A stretch of DNA of 64,000 nucleotides, taken from assembly GCF_024171945.1 (NCBI RefSeq), contig NZ_JAMTCR010000004.1, positions 930,001-994,000 on the forward strand, read 5' to 3'. Source of the DNA: Actinokineospora globicatena. Lineage in GTDB: Bacteria; Actinomycetota; Actinomycetes; Mycobacteriales; Pseudonocardiaceae. Below are positions 46,685 through 55,450 of this stretch, in pieces. Numbering within the stretch: the first letter of the stretch is position 1; every line of letters starts with the position of its first letter. Below the pieces are notes generated by a model. That model saw only the letters and a list, made by a program, of their open reading frames with translations, did not search any database and was not told the DNA's origin. A program made the position numbers and the translations under genes.

Positions 46685-47542
46685 GTGAGCGGGATCAGCC
46701 GGGTCGGGGTCGTCGGGGCGGGTCTGATGGGCTCGGGCATCGCCGAGGTGTGCGCGCGGGCGGGCCTGGACGTGGTCGTCGCCGAGGTCAGCAGCGGCGC
46801 GCTGGAGTCGGGCCGCAAGCGGGTCGAGGCGTCGCTGGCGCGCGGCGTGCGCAACGGCAAGCTGGCCGAGGACGAGCGCGACGCCGCCCTGGCCAGGCTG
46901 CGGTTCACCACCGACCTGGGCGAGTTCGCCGACCGGCAGCTCACCGTCGAGGCGGTCGCGGAGAACGAGCAGGTCAAGACCGACGTGTTCACCACCCTGG
47001 ACAAGGTCGTCGAGGACCCCGACGCGGTGTTCGCGTCCAACACCTCGTCCATCCCGATCATGAAGCTGGGCATGGCGACCTCGCGGCCGCACCAGGTCAT
47101 CGGGGTGCACTTCTTCAACCCGGTGCCGGTGCTCAAGCTGGTGGAGCTGGTGCCGTCGCTGCTGACCGCCGACGAGACCCGCGACCGGGCCAAGGCGTTC
47201 GTCGAGGGCGCGCTGGGCAAGCAGGTCATCCTGTCGCAGGACCGGGCCGGGTTCGTGGTCAACGCCCTGCTCATCCCGTACCTGCTCTCGGCGATCCGGA
47301 TGATGGAGTCCGGCTTCGCCTCCGCCGAGGACATCGACAACGGCATGGTGCTCGGCTGCGCGCACCCGATGGGACCGCTGCGGCTGACCGACCTGATCGG
47401 CCTGGACACCACCAAGGCCATCGCCGACTCGCTCTACGCCGAGTTCAAGGAGCAGCTCTACTCCGCCCCGCCGCTCCTGCTGCGCATGGTCGACGCGGGA
47501 CTGCTCGGCAAGAAGAGCGGCCGCGGCTTCTACCAGTATTAG
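46685..47542 (+). CDS. 3-hydroxybutyryl-CoA dehydrogenase family protein
   Basis: The 285-residue protein has the NAD site GVVGAGLMGSGIAEV and the HFFNPVPVLKLVE motif. RAGFVVNALLIPYLLSA, DLIGLDTT and KKSGRGFYQY complete the family. It oxidises 3-hydroxyacyl-CoA. The GTG start at 46685 fits the frame; upstream codons look unlike coding. It lies 51 bases after icmF and is probably in the same transcript, linking the butyryl-CoA product to beta-oxidation-type steps. It resembles FadB2. Confidence 0.9.
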   Translation: MSGISRVGVVGAGLMGSGIAEVCARAGLDVVVAEVSSGALESGRKRVEASLARGVRNGKLAEDERDAALARLRFTTDLGEFADRQLTVEAVAENEQVKTDVFTTLDKVVEDPDAVFASNTSSIPIMKLGMATSRPHQVIGVHFFNPVPVLKLVELVPSLLTADETRDRAKAFVEGALGKQVILSQDRAGFVVNALLIPYLLSAIRMMESGFASAEDIDNGMVLGCAHPMGPLRLTDLIGLDTTKAIADSLYAEFKEQLYSAPPLLLRMVDAGLLGKKSGRGFYQY

Positions 47543-47545
47543 GGG

Positions 47546-48118
47546 TCACAGCAGGTCGAAGAGGATGAGGACGCCGATCCCGATGAGGACCACTGGCAGC
47601 AGCACGTGTCCCCATCGGGTCAGCGCGCGTCCCACGACCGGCCTACTGGCCACGAACAGCCCCACGGCGCACCACACGGCCACCAGCACCAGGAACACGG
47701 CGGCGTAGACGACCGTGTCCGCTGTCCCGCTGACGGCGAACACCGGCGCGTAGACGCCCACGTTGTCCCCGCCGTTGGCCAGTGTCACGCCTGCGACGGC
47801 GAGCAGCCCCGGACCGGTCCGGACGGACGGCTCGTCGTCGCGGTCCCGCCACGCCGACCAGGCCGCGCGCAGGCCCAAGGCCAGGGGGACCACGCCGAGC
47901 AGGGGGAGCAGGTGCTCGGGCAGCAGGCCCGCGCCCAGGCCGACCAGCACCGACGCCAGCAGGATCGCGGCGAACCCGAGGTACTGGCCCGCGACCACCA
48001 CCGACCGCCGGGTGGCCTGGCCGAAGAACAGCGCCAACAGCACGACGTCGTCGACGTTGGTGACCGCGAACATCACCACCGCCCGACCGATGACAGCCAG
48101 GTCCACGCCGCGCAGCAT
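47546..48118 (-). CDS. CadD-like membrane protein
   Basis: The protein is about 190 residues with five or six transmembrane helices. NVDDVVLLALFFGQ and LANGGDNVGVYAPVF are the two acidic repeats of the cadmium-resistance transporter family. ATG 48116-48118 places the start as in relatives; a GTG at 48154 is also open. The stop is 3 bases from the convergent dehydrogenase. The transported ion is inferred from family name only. Confidence 0.8.
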   Translation of the reverse strand: MLRGVDLAVIGRAVVMFAVTNVDDVVLLALFFGQATRRSVVVAGQYLGFAAILLASVLVGLGAGLLPEHLLPLLGVVPLALGLRAAWSAWRDRDDEPSVRTGPGLLAVAGVTLANGGDNVGVYAPVFAVSGTADTVVYAAVFLVLVAVWCAVGLFVASRPVVGRALTRWGHVLLPVVLIGIGVLILFDLL

Positions 48119-48268
48119 GACAGACCGCCGCCGCTGGGCACGCGCGGTGATCACCCGGCTCGGATGTCACACGTTCAGGTGGAGAACGGTTCCCCGTCTC
48201 GCGGATCCGGTGGGTCTCTGGGGAAGGTGGTTGCCGATCTCGGGGCCGTGTCGCGCAGGAGTGGGGTG

Positions 48269-49663
48269 ATGGCGAGGGTGACCTCCGCCTTGTGCGACGG
48301 CGCGTCCTGGGCCGGTCCGGTCGACCTGCCGCTGGCCGGGGAGATCGATGTGCAGGCCGCGTGCGGGCTCATGCACGTCAACGGCAGGCGCTTCGGCGCC
48401 CCGCGCAGGCTCGACCTCAACTACACCTGCCTGCTGGCCACCGAGCTGGGGGAGACCGGCGCGGTGGCGGTCGAGTTGGGCCGGGCGCGGGGGATCGCGG
48501 TGCGCGAGTCGACCACCTCGGCGGCGCAGGCCGCGCTGCTCGCGGTGTCGCAGTACCTCGCGTCGGCCACCGCGGGCCCGGAGATCATCCACCGGCCGGG
48601 CGGGGCGCCGCTGGTGTCGGTGGAGGGCATCGGCTACGAGATCGAGGCGGTCGACGCGGCGGTGTGGCGCCGGTTCTGGGACGCGATGGGCGCCGGGCCG
48701 CCCGCGATCGCCGCCGGGTGGCCGGTGTTCCACCGCCGCGAGCACACCGCGACCTGCCCGCTGCCCGCCGAACTCGGCCTGGTGGCGGCCAGGACCCCGA
48801 TCGACCGGGCTGAGCAGTGCGCCCGCGGCACCGGCATGGCCCTGGTCCGCGTCGCGCACCCGCCGCTCGACGACCTCGCCCCGTACACCGCGCACCCGCT
48901 GGGCATCCCCGGCGGCGACCTCGCGCCGGTGGACGGGACGCTGCCGCTGTCCGGGCTGCGCGTGGTCGAGTGCTGCCGCCGCGACCACGGCGGGATGACC
49001 GGTCACCTGCTCGGCTTCCTCGGCGCGACCGTGGTGCGGGTCGAGCCGCCGGTGGGGGAGCCGCCCGCCGGCGGGGTGCCGATGGTCGGGGACGTTCCGG
49101 CCAGGGAACACGCGCTGAACCGGGGCAAGCGGTCCGTCGTCGCCGACGTGTCCACCCCGTCCGGCCGCGCCGTCGTCGGCGACCTGGTGTCCACCGCAGA
49201 CGTGTTCACCCACGACTGGCCCGCCGGTCGCGCCGAGGCCTGGTCCCTCGACGCCGACGCCCTGACCGCGGTCCGCCCCGGCCTGGTCCACGCCCACGCC
49301 ACCGACTGGGGTGCCGCGCTCGGCCCGTGGCCACCGCCGGGCAGCGACCCGATCGTCCAGGCGCACGCGGGCCTGCCGCCGACCCTGATGACCGTCGTCA
49401 CCGTCTACGCGGGCGTCATCCTCGCCCGCGCCATCACCACCGCCCTGGTCCACCGCGCCGAACACCACACCGGCCACCGCCTCGAGTCCTCCCTCCTCTC
49501 CGCCGCCGCCACCCTCAACGCCCGCCGCGGCGCCTGCACCACCCCGCTGTCGGTCCCCGTCTGCACCGACCTCACCTCCCTGGCCACCGACCCCCGCTTC
49601 GCCAAAGCCCTGACCCACGACGGCTGCGTCGTCCCCACCAGCCCCTGGTCCTTCCACCCCTGA
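48269..49663 (+). CDS. CaiB/BaiF-type CoA transferase, divergent, with long N-terminal region
   Basis: The protein is about 464 residues. The N-terminal 220 residues contain conserved but unfamiliar segments (SALCDGASWAGPVDLPL, GRRFGAPRRLDLNYT). The CaiB signature follows only later (GLRVVECCRRDHGGMTGHLLGFLGATVVRVEPP). The ATDWG...PPGSDPIVQAHAGL region resembles the family's second motif. The C-terminal half is shorter than in standard members. AGGAG lies 8 bases before ATG 48269. The substrate is unknown. It is divergent from the CadD-like gene. Confidence 0.75.
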   Translation: MARVTSALCDGASWAGPVDLPLAGEIDVQAACGLMHVNGRRFGAPRRLDLNYTCLLATELGETGAVAVELGRARGIAVRESTTSAAQAALLAVSQYLASATAGPEIIHRPGGAPLVSVEGIGYEIEAVDAAVWRRFWDAMGAGPPAIAAGWPVFHRREHTATCPLPAELGLVAARTPIDRAEQCARGTGMALVRVAHPPLDDLAPYTAHPLGIPGGDLAPVDGTLPLSGLRVVECCRRDHGGMTGHLLGFLGATVVRVEPPVGEPPAGGVPMVGDVPAREHALNRGKRSVVADVSTPSGRAVVGDLVSTADVFTHDWPAGRAEAWSLDADALTAVRPGLVHAHATDWGAALGPWPPPGSDPIVQAHAGLPPTLMTVVTVYAGVILARAITTALVHRAEHHTGHRLESSLLSAAATLNARRGACTTPLSVPVCTDLTSLATDPRFAKALTHDGCVVPTSPWSFHP

Positions 49664-50082
49664 CTTGTCCACACCCCCCACCCCCGAAGCCCTGTTCCTG
49701 TCACCCCCTCCTGGCAGGCTGTACATCGGGGGCTGCTCAGGCCGGTTCGATCTTGTGCGCCGCCCGCGCGCGACGGCACCACCACCCGATCCGCACGGCC
49801 GCCTCACCCGTTCCCGCCTGGACACTCACCCGCGGTGCACGCCCGCTCCCCGCCAACCACCCGTCCGCCGCCTTGCCCCCGGCGGCCCGGTCGTGGATCG
49901 GCGGTTCGATCTTGAACGACCGCCGCGCGCCCAGTGTCCACACGGGACAGGGGCCACCCGTGTGGGGTACCGGTGAGTGCTACTGGGCGGTTCGGGTGGG
50001 AAGTCGCTGGCACGTAACACCTTTGGTGAGAAATCCATCACAGGCGAGGCGTTACCCGGGGGTAGTTGACCACAGTGTCCCG
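49664..50082. other. Intergenic region of about 420 bp with repeated motifs
   Basis: No credible gene. TTGTCCACA (49665-49673) follows the stop of the CoA transferase immediately. GGTTCGATCTTG occurs twice (49744-49755 and 49903-49914). A 9-bp hairpin (49939-49947 with 49958-49966) lies near the end. The open frames on both strands are low-complexity and probably not genes. The last 110 bases have lower G+C and should hold the promoter of the KAS III gene. Confidence 0.55.
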
Positions 50083-51078
50083 GTGACAGTCATCGGTTTG
50101 CGCCAACGCGCCGGAGCGGTCGGCGCCCGGCTGGTCGGGCTCGGGTCGTACCGGCCTGCGACCGCCGTGGGCAGCGCGGAGATCGCCGCGCGGTTCGGCC
50201 GCACCGGCGAGTGGATCCGGGAGCGGACCGGCATCGTGTCCCGCCGGGTCGTCAAGGGCGAGGACCTGGAGACGATGGCCGTCACCGCGGGCACCCGGGC
50301 GCTGACCCAGGCGGGCATGCACGCCAGCGAGGTCGACCTGGTGATCGTCGCGACCTGCAGCGCGCAAAGCCCCGTCCCGGTCCGCGCCGCCACCGTCGCC
50401 AAGGCCCTCGGCTCGGCCACCGCCGCCGCGTTCGACCTCAACGCCGCCTGCTCGGGCTTCTGCTACGCGCTGGCCGTCGCCGCCGACGCCGTGCGCGCGG
50501 GCTCGGCCAGCCGGGTGCTGGTGATCGGCACCGAGGTCATGTCCACCTGGGTGGACCCGGCCGACCTGGGCACGTCGATCATCTTCGCCGACGGTGCCGG
50601 GGCCGCCGTGGTCGCCGCCGCCGACGAGCCGGGCATCGGCCCGATCGTGTGGGGCAGCGACGGCGCCGAGGCCAACGCCGAGCTGATCGAGATCCCGCGC
50701 GGCGGCCGGATGCGCATGCAGGGCCAGGCGGTGTTCCGCTGGGCGACCACGGAGATCCACCCGGTGGCCAGGCTGGCCTGCGAGCGGGCGGGCATCACCC
50801 CCGCCGACCTGGCCGCGATCGTGCCGCACCAGGCGAACCTGCGCATCATCGAGGCCATCGCCCGCAAGCTCGACGCGCCCAACGCGGTGATCGCCAGGGA
50901 CGTGGTCGAGGCGGGCAACACCTCGGCGGCGTCCATCCCGATGGCCATGGAGCGGCTGGTCGCCGAGGGGCAGGTCGACCCGGGTGGCCTCGCGCTGCTG
51001 GTCGGCTTCGGCGCCGGGCTGACCTACGCCGCCCAGGTGGTCCGGATGCCCGCCCTGGTGCCCGCGCGGGTCAGCTGA
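50083..51078 (+). CDS. 3-oxoacyl-ACP synthase III (FabH-like)
   Basis: The 331-residue protein has the KAS III core. The nucleophile is in NAACSGFCYAL, His in VPHQANLRI and Asn in EAGNTSAASIP. EWIRERTGIVSRR is the CoA-binding loop. It starts chains by condensing an acyl-CoA with malonyl-ACP; branched primers such as isobutyryl-CoA would fit the nearby IcmF, but this is inference. The GTG at 50083 begins just before the conserved N-terminus. Its end overlaps the convergent beta-glucosidase by 8 bases. Confidence 0.9.
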   Translation: MTVIGLRQRAGAVGARLVGLGSYRPATAVGSAEIAARFGRTGEWIRERTGIVSRRVVKGEDLETMAVTAGTRALTQAGMHASEVDLVIVATCSAQSPVPVRAATVAKALGSATAAAFDLNAACSGFCYALAVAADAVRAGSASRVLVIGTEVMSTWVDPADLGTSIIFADGAGAAVVAAADEPGIGPIVWGSDGAEANAELIEIPRGGRMRMQGQAVFRWATTEIHPVARLACERAGITPADLAAIVPHQANLRIIEAIARKLDAPNAVIARDVVEAGNTSAASIPMAMERLVAEGQVDPGGLALLVGFGAGLTYAAQVVRMPALVPARVS

Positions 51079-52414
51079 CCACCTGCCGGTACCAGTGGTA
51101 GGAGTCCTTCGGGGTGCGCCGCTGCGTGTCGTAGTCGATGTGGACGAGGCCGAAGCGCTCCCGGTAGCCCGCTGCCCACTCGAAGTTGTCCGTCGCCGAC
51201 CACGCGAAGTAGCCGCGCACGTCCGCGCCTGCCGCGACCGCCTCGGCCAGCGCTCGCAGGTGCCCGTCGTGGTAGGCGATGCGGTCGGGGTCGGGCACTC
51301 GGCCGTCGACCGGGTCGGGATCGTGGTAGGAGCAGCCGCTTTCGGTGATGTAGAGGGGCGGAAGCGCGTCGCCGTAGCGTTCCACGAGGGTCGCGACGGT
51401 CTCGCGCAGTCCATCTGGGACGATCGGCCAACCGAAGTCGGTCGTGGGGTAGCCGGTGATCGGTCGCGGCGCGAACGGCAGACCTGGTGGGAGCATGGCA
51501 CCTTCCACCTCGCCGGTGTCTGATGTGGACCCGCCGATCAGGGTGGGCTGGTAGTAGTTGACGCCGTAGAAGTCCAGCGGCTCGGAGATCACCTTGAGGT
51601 CTTCGACGACCGGACCCGGCATCGCGGCGGCGAGTTCGGGGGCCGGGTAGGTGCCGAGCAGCACCGATTCGGCGAACAGTCGGTTCACGATGGTGTCGTA
51701 GGTCTCCGCGGCGTTGGCGTCCACTTCGGAGTCTGTTTCAGACCACACTGGACCGTGGTTGTTGGCGATCCCGATCCCGGTGCATCCCGCTGCTCGCAGT
51801 GCTTGTACCGCGCGTCCGTGTCCTAAAAGGAGATGGTGGACGACGGGAAGCGCGCCGAATCCGAGGGACTTGCCGGGGGCGTGGTTGCCGAGCGCGTAGC
51901 CGAACATGGTGACGACGACCGGTTCGTTGAGCGGCATCCACAGCGCGACCCGGTCCTTGAGCCGCTCGGCGACCACGGCGGCGTAGTCGGCGAAGCGCTC
52001 GGTGGTGTCCCGTTCGAGCCAGCCGCCCGCGTCCTCCACCGATTGCGGGGTGTCCCAGTGGAAGAGGGTGATGGCGGGGGCGATCCCGGCTTCGACGAGC
52101 TCGTCGACCAGGCGGTCGTAGAAGTCCAGGCCGGTCGGGTTGACTTTGCCCGCAGGCATGACCCGTGGCCAGGACACGGAGAACCGGTACGCGCCGACGC
52201 CGAGGTCGCGCAACAGTGCGACGTCCTCGCGGTACCGGTGGTAGTGGTCGGTCGCGATCGCACCGGTGTGCCCGTCGCGGATCTTGCCCGGCTCGGCGCA
52301 GAACGTGTCCCACACCGACCTCGCCCTGCCTCCCTCGTCGACGGCACCTTCGACCTGGTAGGCGGCCGAGGCCACCCCCCACAGGAAGTCGGCGGGCAAC
52401 CCTGGGAACGGCAT
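51071..52414 (-). CDS. Glycoside hydrolase family 1 beta-glucosidase
   Basis: The 447-residue enzyme has the GH1 features: FLWGVASAAYQVEGA at the N-terminus, the acid/base Glu in LNEP and the nucleophile Glu in YITESG. WSATDNFEWAAGYRERFGL near the C-terminus is also conserved. It hydrolyses beta-glucosides. No signal peptide is present, so it is cytoplasmic. It is 9 bases downstream of an MFS gene on the same strand, which probably imports its substrate. Confidence 0.93.
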   Translation of the reverse strand: MPFPGLPADFLWGVASAAYQVEGAVDEGGRARSVWDTFCAEPGKIRDGHTGAIATDHYHRYREDVALLRDLGVGAYRFSVSWPRVMPAGKVNPTGLDFYDRLVDELVEAGIAPAITLFHWDTPQSVEDAGGWLERDTTERFADYAAVVAERLKDRVALWMPLNEPVVVTMFGYALGNHAPGKSLGFGALPVVHHLLLGHGRAVQALRAAGCTGIGIANNHGPVWSETDSEVDANAAETYDTIVNRLFAESVLLGTYPAPELAAAMPGPVVEDLKVISEPLDFYGVNYYQPTLIGGSTSDTGEVEGAMLPPGLPFAPRPITGYPTTDFGWPIVPDGLRETVATLVERYGDALPPLYITESGCSYHDPDPVDGRVPDPDRIAYHDGHLRALAEAVAAGADVRGYFAWSATDNFEWAAGYRERFGLVHIDYDTQRRTPKDSYHWYRQVVS

Positions 52415-52423
52415 GCGTCCTCC

Positions 52424-53578
52424 TCAGCGGACTGTCTTGATCTGGAACACCAGCACTGAACCCGCAACGCCGACCACCGCGGCGACGGCGTACAGCATCG
52501 GGTACCCGCCGAGCGCAACGAGCGGGGCGGCGGCCACTGGTGCCAGCACCTGCGGCAGCGCGTTCGCCACGTTGATCACCCCGAGATCCTTCCCCCGGTC
52601 GGCCGCTGTCGGCAACACCTCGGTCACCAACGCGAAGTCGACCGAGGTGTAGGCGCCGAACCCGACCCCGAGCACGACGGCCGCCGTGACCGCTCCGGTC
52701 CAGGTGGGCCACGCCGCCAGCAGCACGGCGGCGGCCGCCATGATCAGCCCGGCGGCGCAGACGAACACCCGCCGCCTGCCGCCCCGGTCGGACAGGACCC
52801 CGCCCGCCACCACGGTGCTGAGCAGGGCGGCGGCGTACATCGCGGTCAGCAGGAACACGCCGCTGTCGGGGTCGGGGAGGCGGACCTCGTCCTTGAGGTA
52901 GTACAGGAGGTAGAGCAGGGCGATCGCGTTGCCCAGGTTGATGAGGAACCGGGTGGCCCACGCCCATCGGAAGTCCGGCGTCATTTTGACCTTTGTGGAC
53001 TGTCTACTGGGGACGTGCTCGTTCGCTATGACGGTGAACGGGATTGAGCCGATGACGACCGCCGCGGCGCACGCGATATATCCACTGAGGACTGTTCCGC
53101 CGCTGAGCGAGAGACCTGTCCCGGCGATGATCCCCAGTGTCTGCGCCAGGCCGAACCACCCGCCGATCCGACCTCGGCGGTCGGTGGGCACCTGGTCCGG
53201 GATCACCGCGCTCAACGCGGCGAACGGCGCGTTCAAGGCGATCTGCACCACCGCCCAACCGATGATCATGCCCACCGTGGAGGTCGCCGTCCCGAGCAGG
53301 ACGAGCCCACCCGCCCCGCCGACCGCGCCGCCGATGATCCACGGCAACCGCCGCCCCGACCGGTCCGACAACGCCCCCCACACCGGGTTGGCCACCATCG
53401 AACACGCCGCCCCGACCGCCGCCACCACGGCCAGCACGGTCTCCTTCCCCGCCCCACCCGCCACCTCGGCCTGCTTGGCCAACAACACCTGCAACGGCCC
53501 GTACCACCCGACGAACGTCGCCGCCGTGGCCACCCCGAACGCCACCGTCCACCACCGACCCACCTGCGGCTGCCCCAT
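52424..53578 (-). CDS. MFS transporter, probably sugar or glycoside
   Basis: The 384-residue protein has about twelve transmembrane helices. The loop motifs GALSDRSGRRLPW and GGVLSDRGGRRRVFV mark the MFS fold. The ATG at 53576-53578 follows GAGAGGGGGG. The frame is open far upstream, but that part is arginine/proline-rich and overlaps the repeat region, so it is not counted. The operon with the GH1 enzyme suggests a beta-glucoside as substrate. Confidence 0.87.
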   Translation of the reverse strand: MGQPQVGRWWTVAFGVATAATFVGWYGPLQVLLAKQAEVAGGAGKETVLAVVAAVGAACSMVANPVWGALSDRSGRRLPWIIGGAVGGAGGLVLLGTATSTVGMIIGWAVVQIALNAPFAALSAVIPDQVPTDRRGRIGGWFGLAQTLGIIAGTGLSLSGGTVLSGYIACAAAVVIGSIPFTVIANEHVPSRQSTKVKMTPDFRWAWATRFLINLGNAIALLYLLYYLKDEVRLPDPDSGVFLLTAMYAAALLSTVVAGGVLSDRGGRRRVFVCAAGLIMAAAAVLLAAWPTWTGAVTAAVVLGVGFGAYTSVDFALVTEVLPTAADRGKDLGVINVANALPQVLAPVAAAPLVALGGYPMLYAVAAVVGVAGSVLVFQIKTVR

Positions 53579-54244
53579 CGACCCCCCTCTCAAGTCCTGC
53601 TCGGTCGCGCCGGTCCTGCGGACCCAAGATCGCCCCTCGGATGACTTTGTTTGACCCACCCGCCAGTACCCCAATCGTGTCTCCCTCTTCGTCGTCCACC
53701 TGCCACTTCCCTTCCACCGTGGGAAAATCGCCACTACCGCGGGCGACAGAAGTTGTCCACATGTGGATCTCCGCAGGGGTCGTTTCAAGATCAACTGTCG
53801 GGGGGTCCCGGTAGACTGGCCCAGGGACGCCCCCCGGAGAGGGTGGGGGCCGGGCTCGGAGCTTTCGCGCGCGCGAGGCGGTTTGCGGCGGGTGTCGGGG
53901 TGGGGGTTGTTCACCTGCGCGGGGCTGCTTGGGGCTGGCGGTGGGGTCGGTGCTGTTCGGTCTGGGTGGGGTGGTGTTCTGGTTGGTGGGGTGGGGGTTT
54001 CGGGAGGGCGGGCGAGGTGTGGAGCGGTGTGATGGGCGGCGATGGTGGAGTGGCTGGGGCGGTGACACTGCTGTCGGTCGCGAGGCATGCCGGAGTTGCT
54101 GTGGTCGGGTAGGGCCGGGGCGATCCGCGGGCTGGGGCGTGGGGGACCAGGGCCTTGGAGGGGCTGCGTTGTGGGGCTTGGTTGGGTGGGGAAGAGGAAG
54201 TTAGAACGGGGAGCCTGCTGAAAGCAAGGGTTTGCGCGGGGGTG
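53579..54244. other. Non-coding region with the left 110-bp repeat and G-rich DNA
   Basis: The part before 53745 is the upstream region of the MFS gene. Then comes the left inverted repeat. After it, 390 bases are strongly G-rich on the + strand, with a run at 53988-54012 that can form a G-quadruplex. Several open frames overlap here, but none has a ribosome-binding site or family match. Confidence 0.5.
53745..53854 (+). repeat. Left 110-bp inverted repeat
   Basis: This sequence recurs as its reverse complement at 56171-56280 with 7 mismatches in 110 positions and no gap. It starts GACAGAAGTT, contains TTGTCCACATGTGGATCT (a DnaA-box form fused to the palindrome TCCACATGTGGA) and CAAGATCAAC, and ends in a G-rich block. 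The two copies face each other around the epimerase-like gene. Confidence 0.9.
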
Positions 54245-55450
54245 TCAGCGGGGGGTGAACTCGGTGGGGCGGTCGCGGAGGCCTAGGAGCCATTGGACGG
54301 CTTGTTCGCAGCGGATGGCGGCGAAGCCGTCGCCGAAGGGGTTGTCGGTGGGGGAGGCGGTGAGGCGCTCGACGTGGGTGAGGACGAGTTTCTCGGTGAT
54401 GCGGGCGATCACGGCGCGGTCGCCACCGGCGGTCCACGGGTGGCCGACGGCCTGGGGTTCGGTCCACGTGCCGGGTTCGCCGCCGAGGAGGAGGGCGGGG
54501 ACGCCGAAGCTGGGGGCTTGTTCGGCGGGCGTCGAGGTGTCCGTGACGACGGCGGCGGCGACGGAGAGCAGGCAGACGAGTTCCGGCTGGGGGAGCGGGT
54601 CGGTGATCGTCACGCGGACCAGCCTGCCCAGCATGTCGTAAGCGAGGTGCCGGAGGTGCCCGCGCGCGATGGGTAGCACCACCTCCAGGTCCGGGCAGGC
54701 CAGCACCAGGTCCGCGATCCCGTGCAGCACCGACGCCGCCGTCTCGTCCGGCCACCGCGCGGCGTCGAGCACCACCAGCCCGAGCCGCACCTCCCCGGCC
54801 ACGACGGCGTTCTCCACCGCCTGCACGCGGGCGTCCTGGTGGCGCACGTACCGGTCCAGCGCGTCGAACCCGGCGTCCACGGCCGTGCTGCCGACGGTGA
54901 CGACCTTGGGGCCACCGTGGCACTCCTGCGCGAGATTGGCCGCCGCGTCCGGGGTCGCCGTGAGGTGCAACGACGACACCTGCGCGATCAACCGCCGGTG
55001 GCCCTCTTGCGGAAACGGCGCCGTTAGGTCAAACGAGCGCACTCCGGCGTCCAAGTGCACGACCGGTACGCGTCGCCAGAACGCGGCCATGGCGGCGCTG
55101 AACGCGGTCGCCGAGTCGCCCTGGACCACGACGGCGGCGGGCGGCCGGTCCGCGAACGCGTGGTCGAGCCCGGTGAGCAACTGCGCGGCGACCTGCGGCG
55201 TGCCCTGGCCGTCGCGGACCAACTCGACCAGCACGTCGGTCGCCAAACCGAAGCCGGACAGCACTTCCGTCGCCGCCCGCGCGTCATCACCGCACGCCAG
55301 CAGCACCGGCCGCACCTGCTTGCGCGCCCGCATCGCCGAGGCCAACGGCGCCAACTTCACCGCCGCGGCCGCGTCCCCCGCGACCAGGCACACCTCGGGG
55401 GCGCGACCAGCGGGGGGCGGCGTGGGCAACGGCACGAGCGTGTTCGGCAC
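54245..55450 (-). CDS. Divergent UDP-N-acetylglucosamine 2-epimerase homologue
   Basis: The 401-residue protein has the two-domain GT-B-like outline of WecB enzymes. VVQGDSATAFSAAMAAFWRRVPVVHLDAGVR matches the WecB segment around the catalytic Asp and Glu; described in pieces, QGDS keeps the Asp, but HVEAG reads HLDAG. PEEANRR reads PQEGHRR. The C-terminal TDTSTPAEQAPSFGVPALLL matches the ligand-binding part. The His expected in the middle is not obvious. Catalysis is therefore doubtful; a sugar-nucleotide binding role is possible. It lies alone between the two 110-bp inverted repeats. Confidence 0.75.
   Translation of the reverse strand: MPNTLVPLPTPPPAGRAPEVCLVAGDAAAAVKLAPLASAMRARKQVRPVLLACGDDARAATEVLSGFGLATDVLVELVRDGQGTPQVAAQLLTGLDHAFADRPPAAVVVQGDSATAFSAAMAAFWRRVPVVHLDAGVRSFDLTAPFPQEGHRRLIAQVSSLHLTATPDAAANLAQECHGGPKVVTVGSTAVDAGFDALDRYVRHQDARVQAVENAVVAGEVRLGLVVLDAARWPDETAASVLHGIADLVLACPDLEVVLPIARGHLRHLAYDMLGRLVRVTITDPLPQPELVCLLSVAAAVVTDTSTPAEQAPSFGVPALLLGGEPGTWTEPQAVGHPWTAGGDRAVIARITEKLVLTHVERLTASPTDNPFGDGFAAIRCEQAVQWLLGLRDRPTEFTPR

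Noticed and set aside
43388..47365. A 1325-codon open frame on the minus strand opposite icmF
   Set aside because: It is an antisense shadow produced by high G+C third positions. The product is a low-complexity Arg/Gly/Asp/His string, while the + strand has an unmistakable IcmF.
49665..49976. A 103-codon + strand frame after the CoA transferase
   Set aside because: It overlaps open frames on the other strand and repeated motifs, with no homologous look.
53651..54112. A 153-codon + strand frame across the left repeat
   Set aside because: It shares only the translated repeat with the frame near 56 kb; the remainder is a Gly/Trp/Val composition effect of G-rich DNA.
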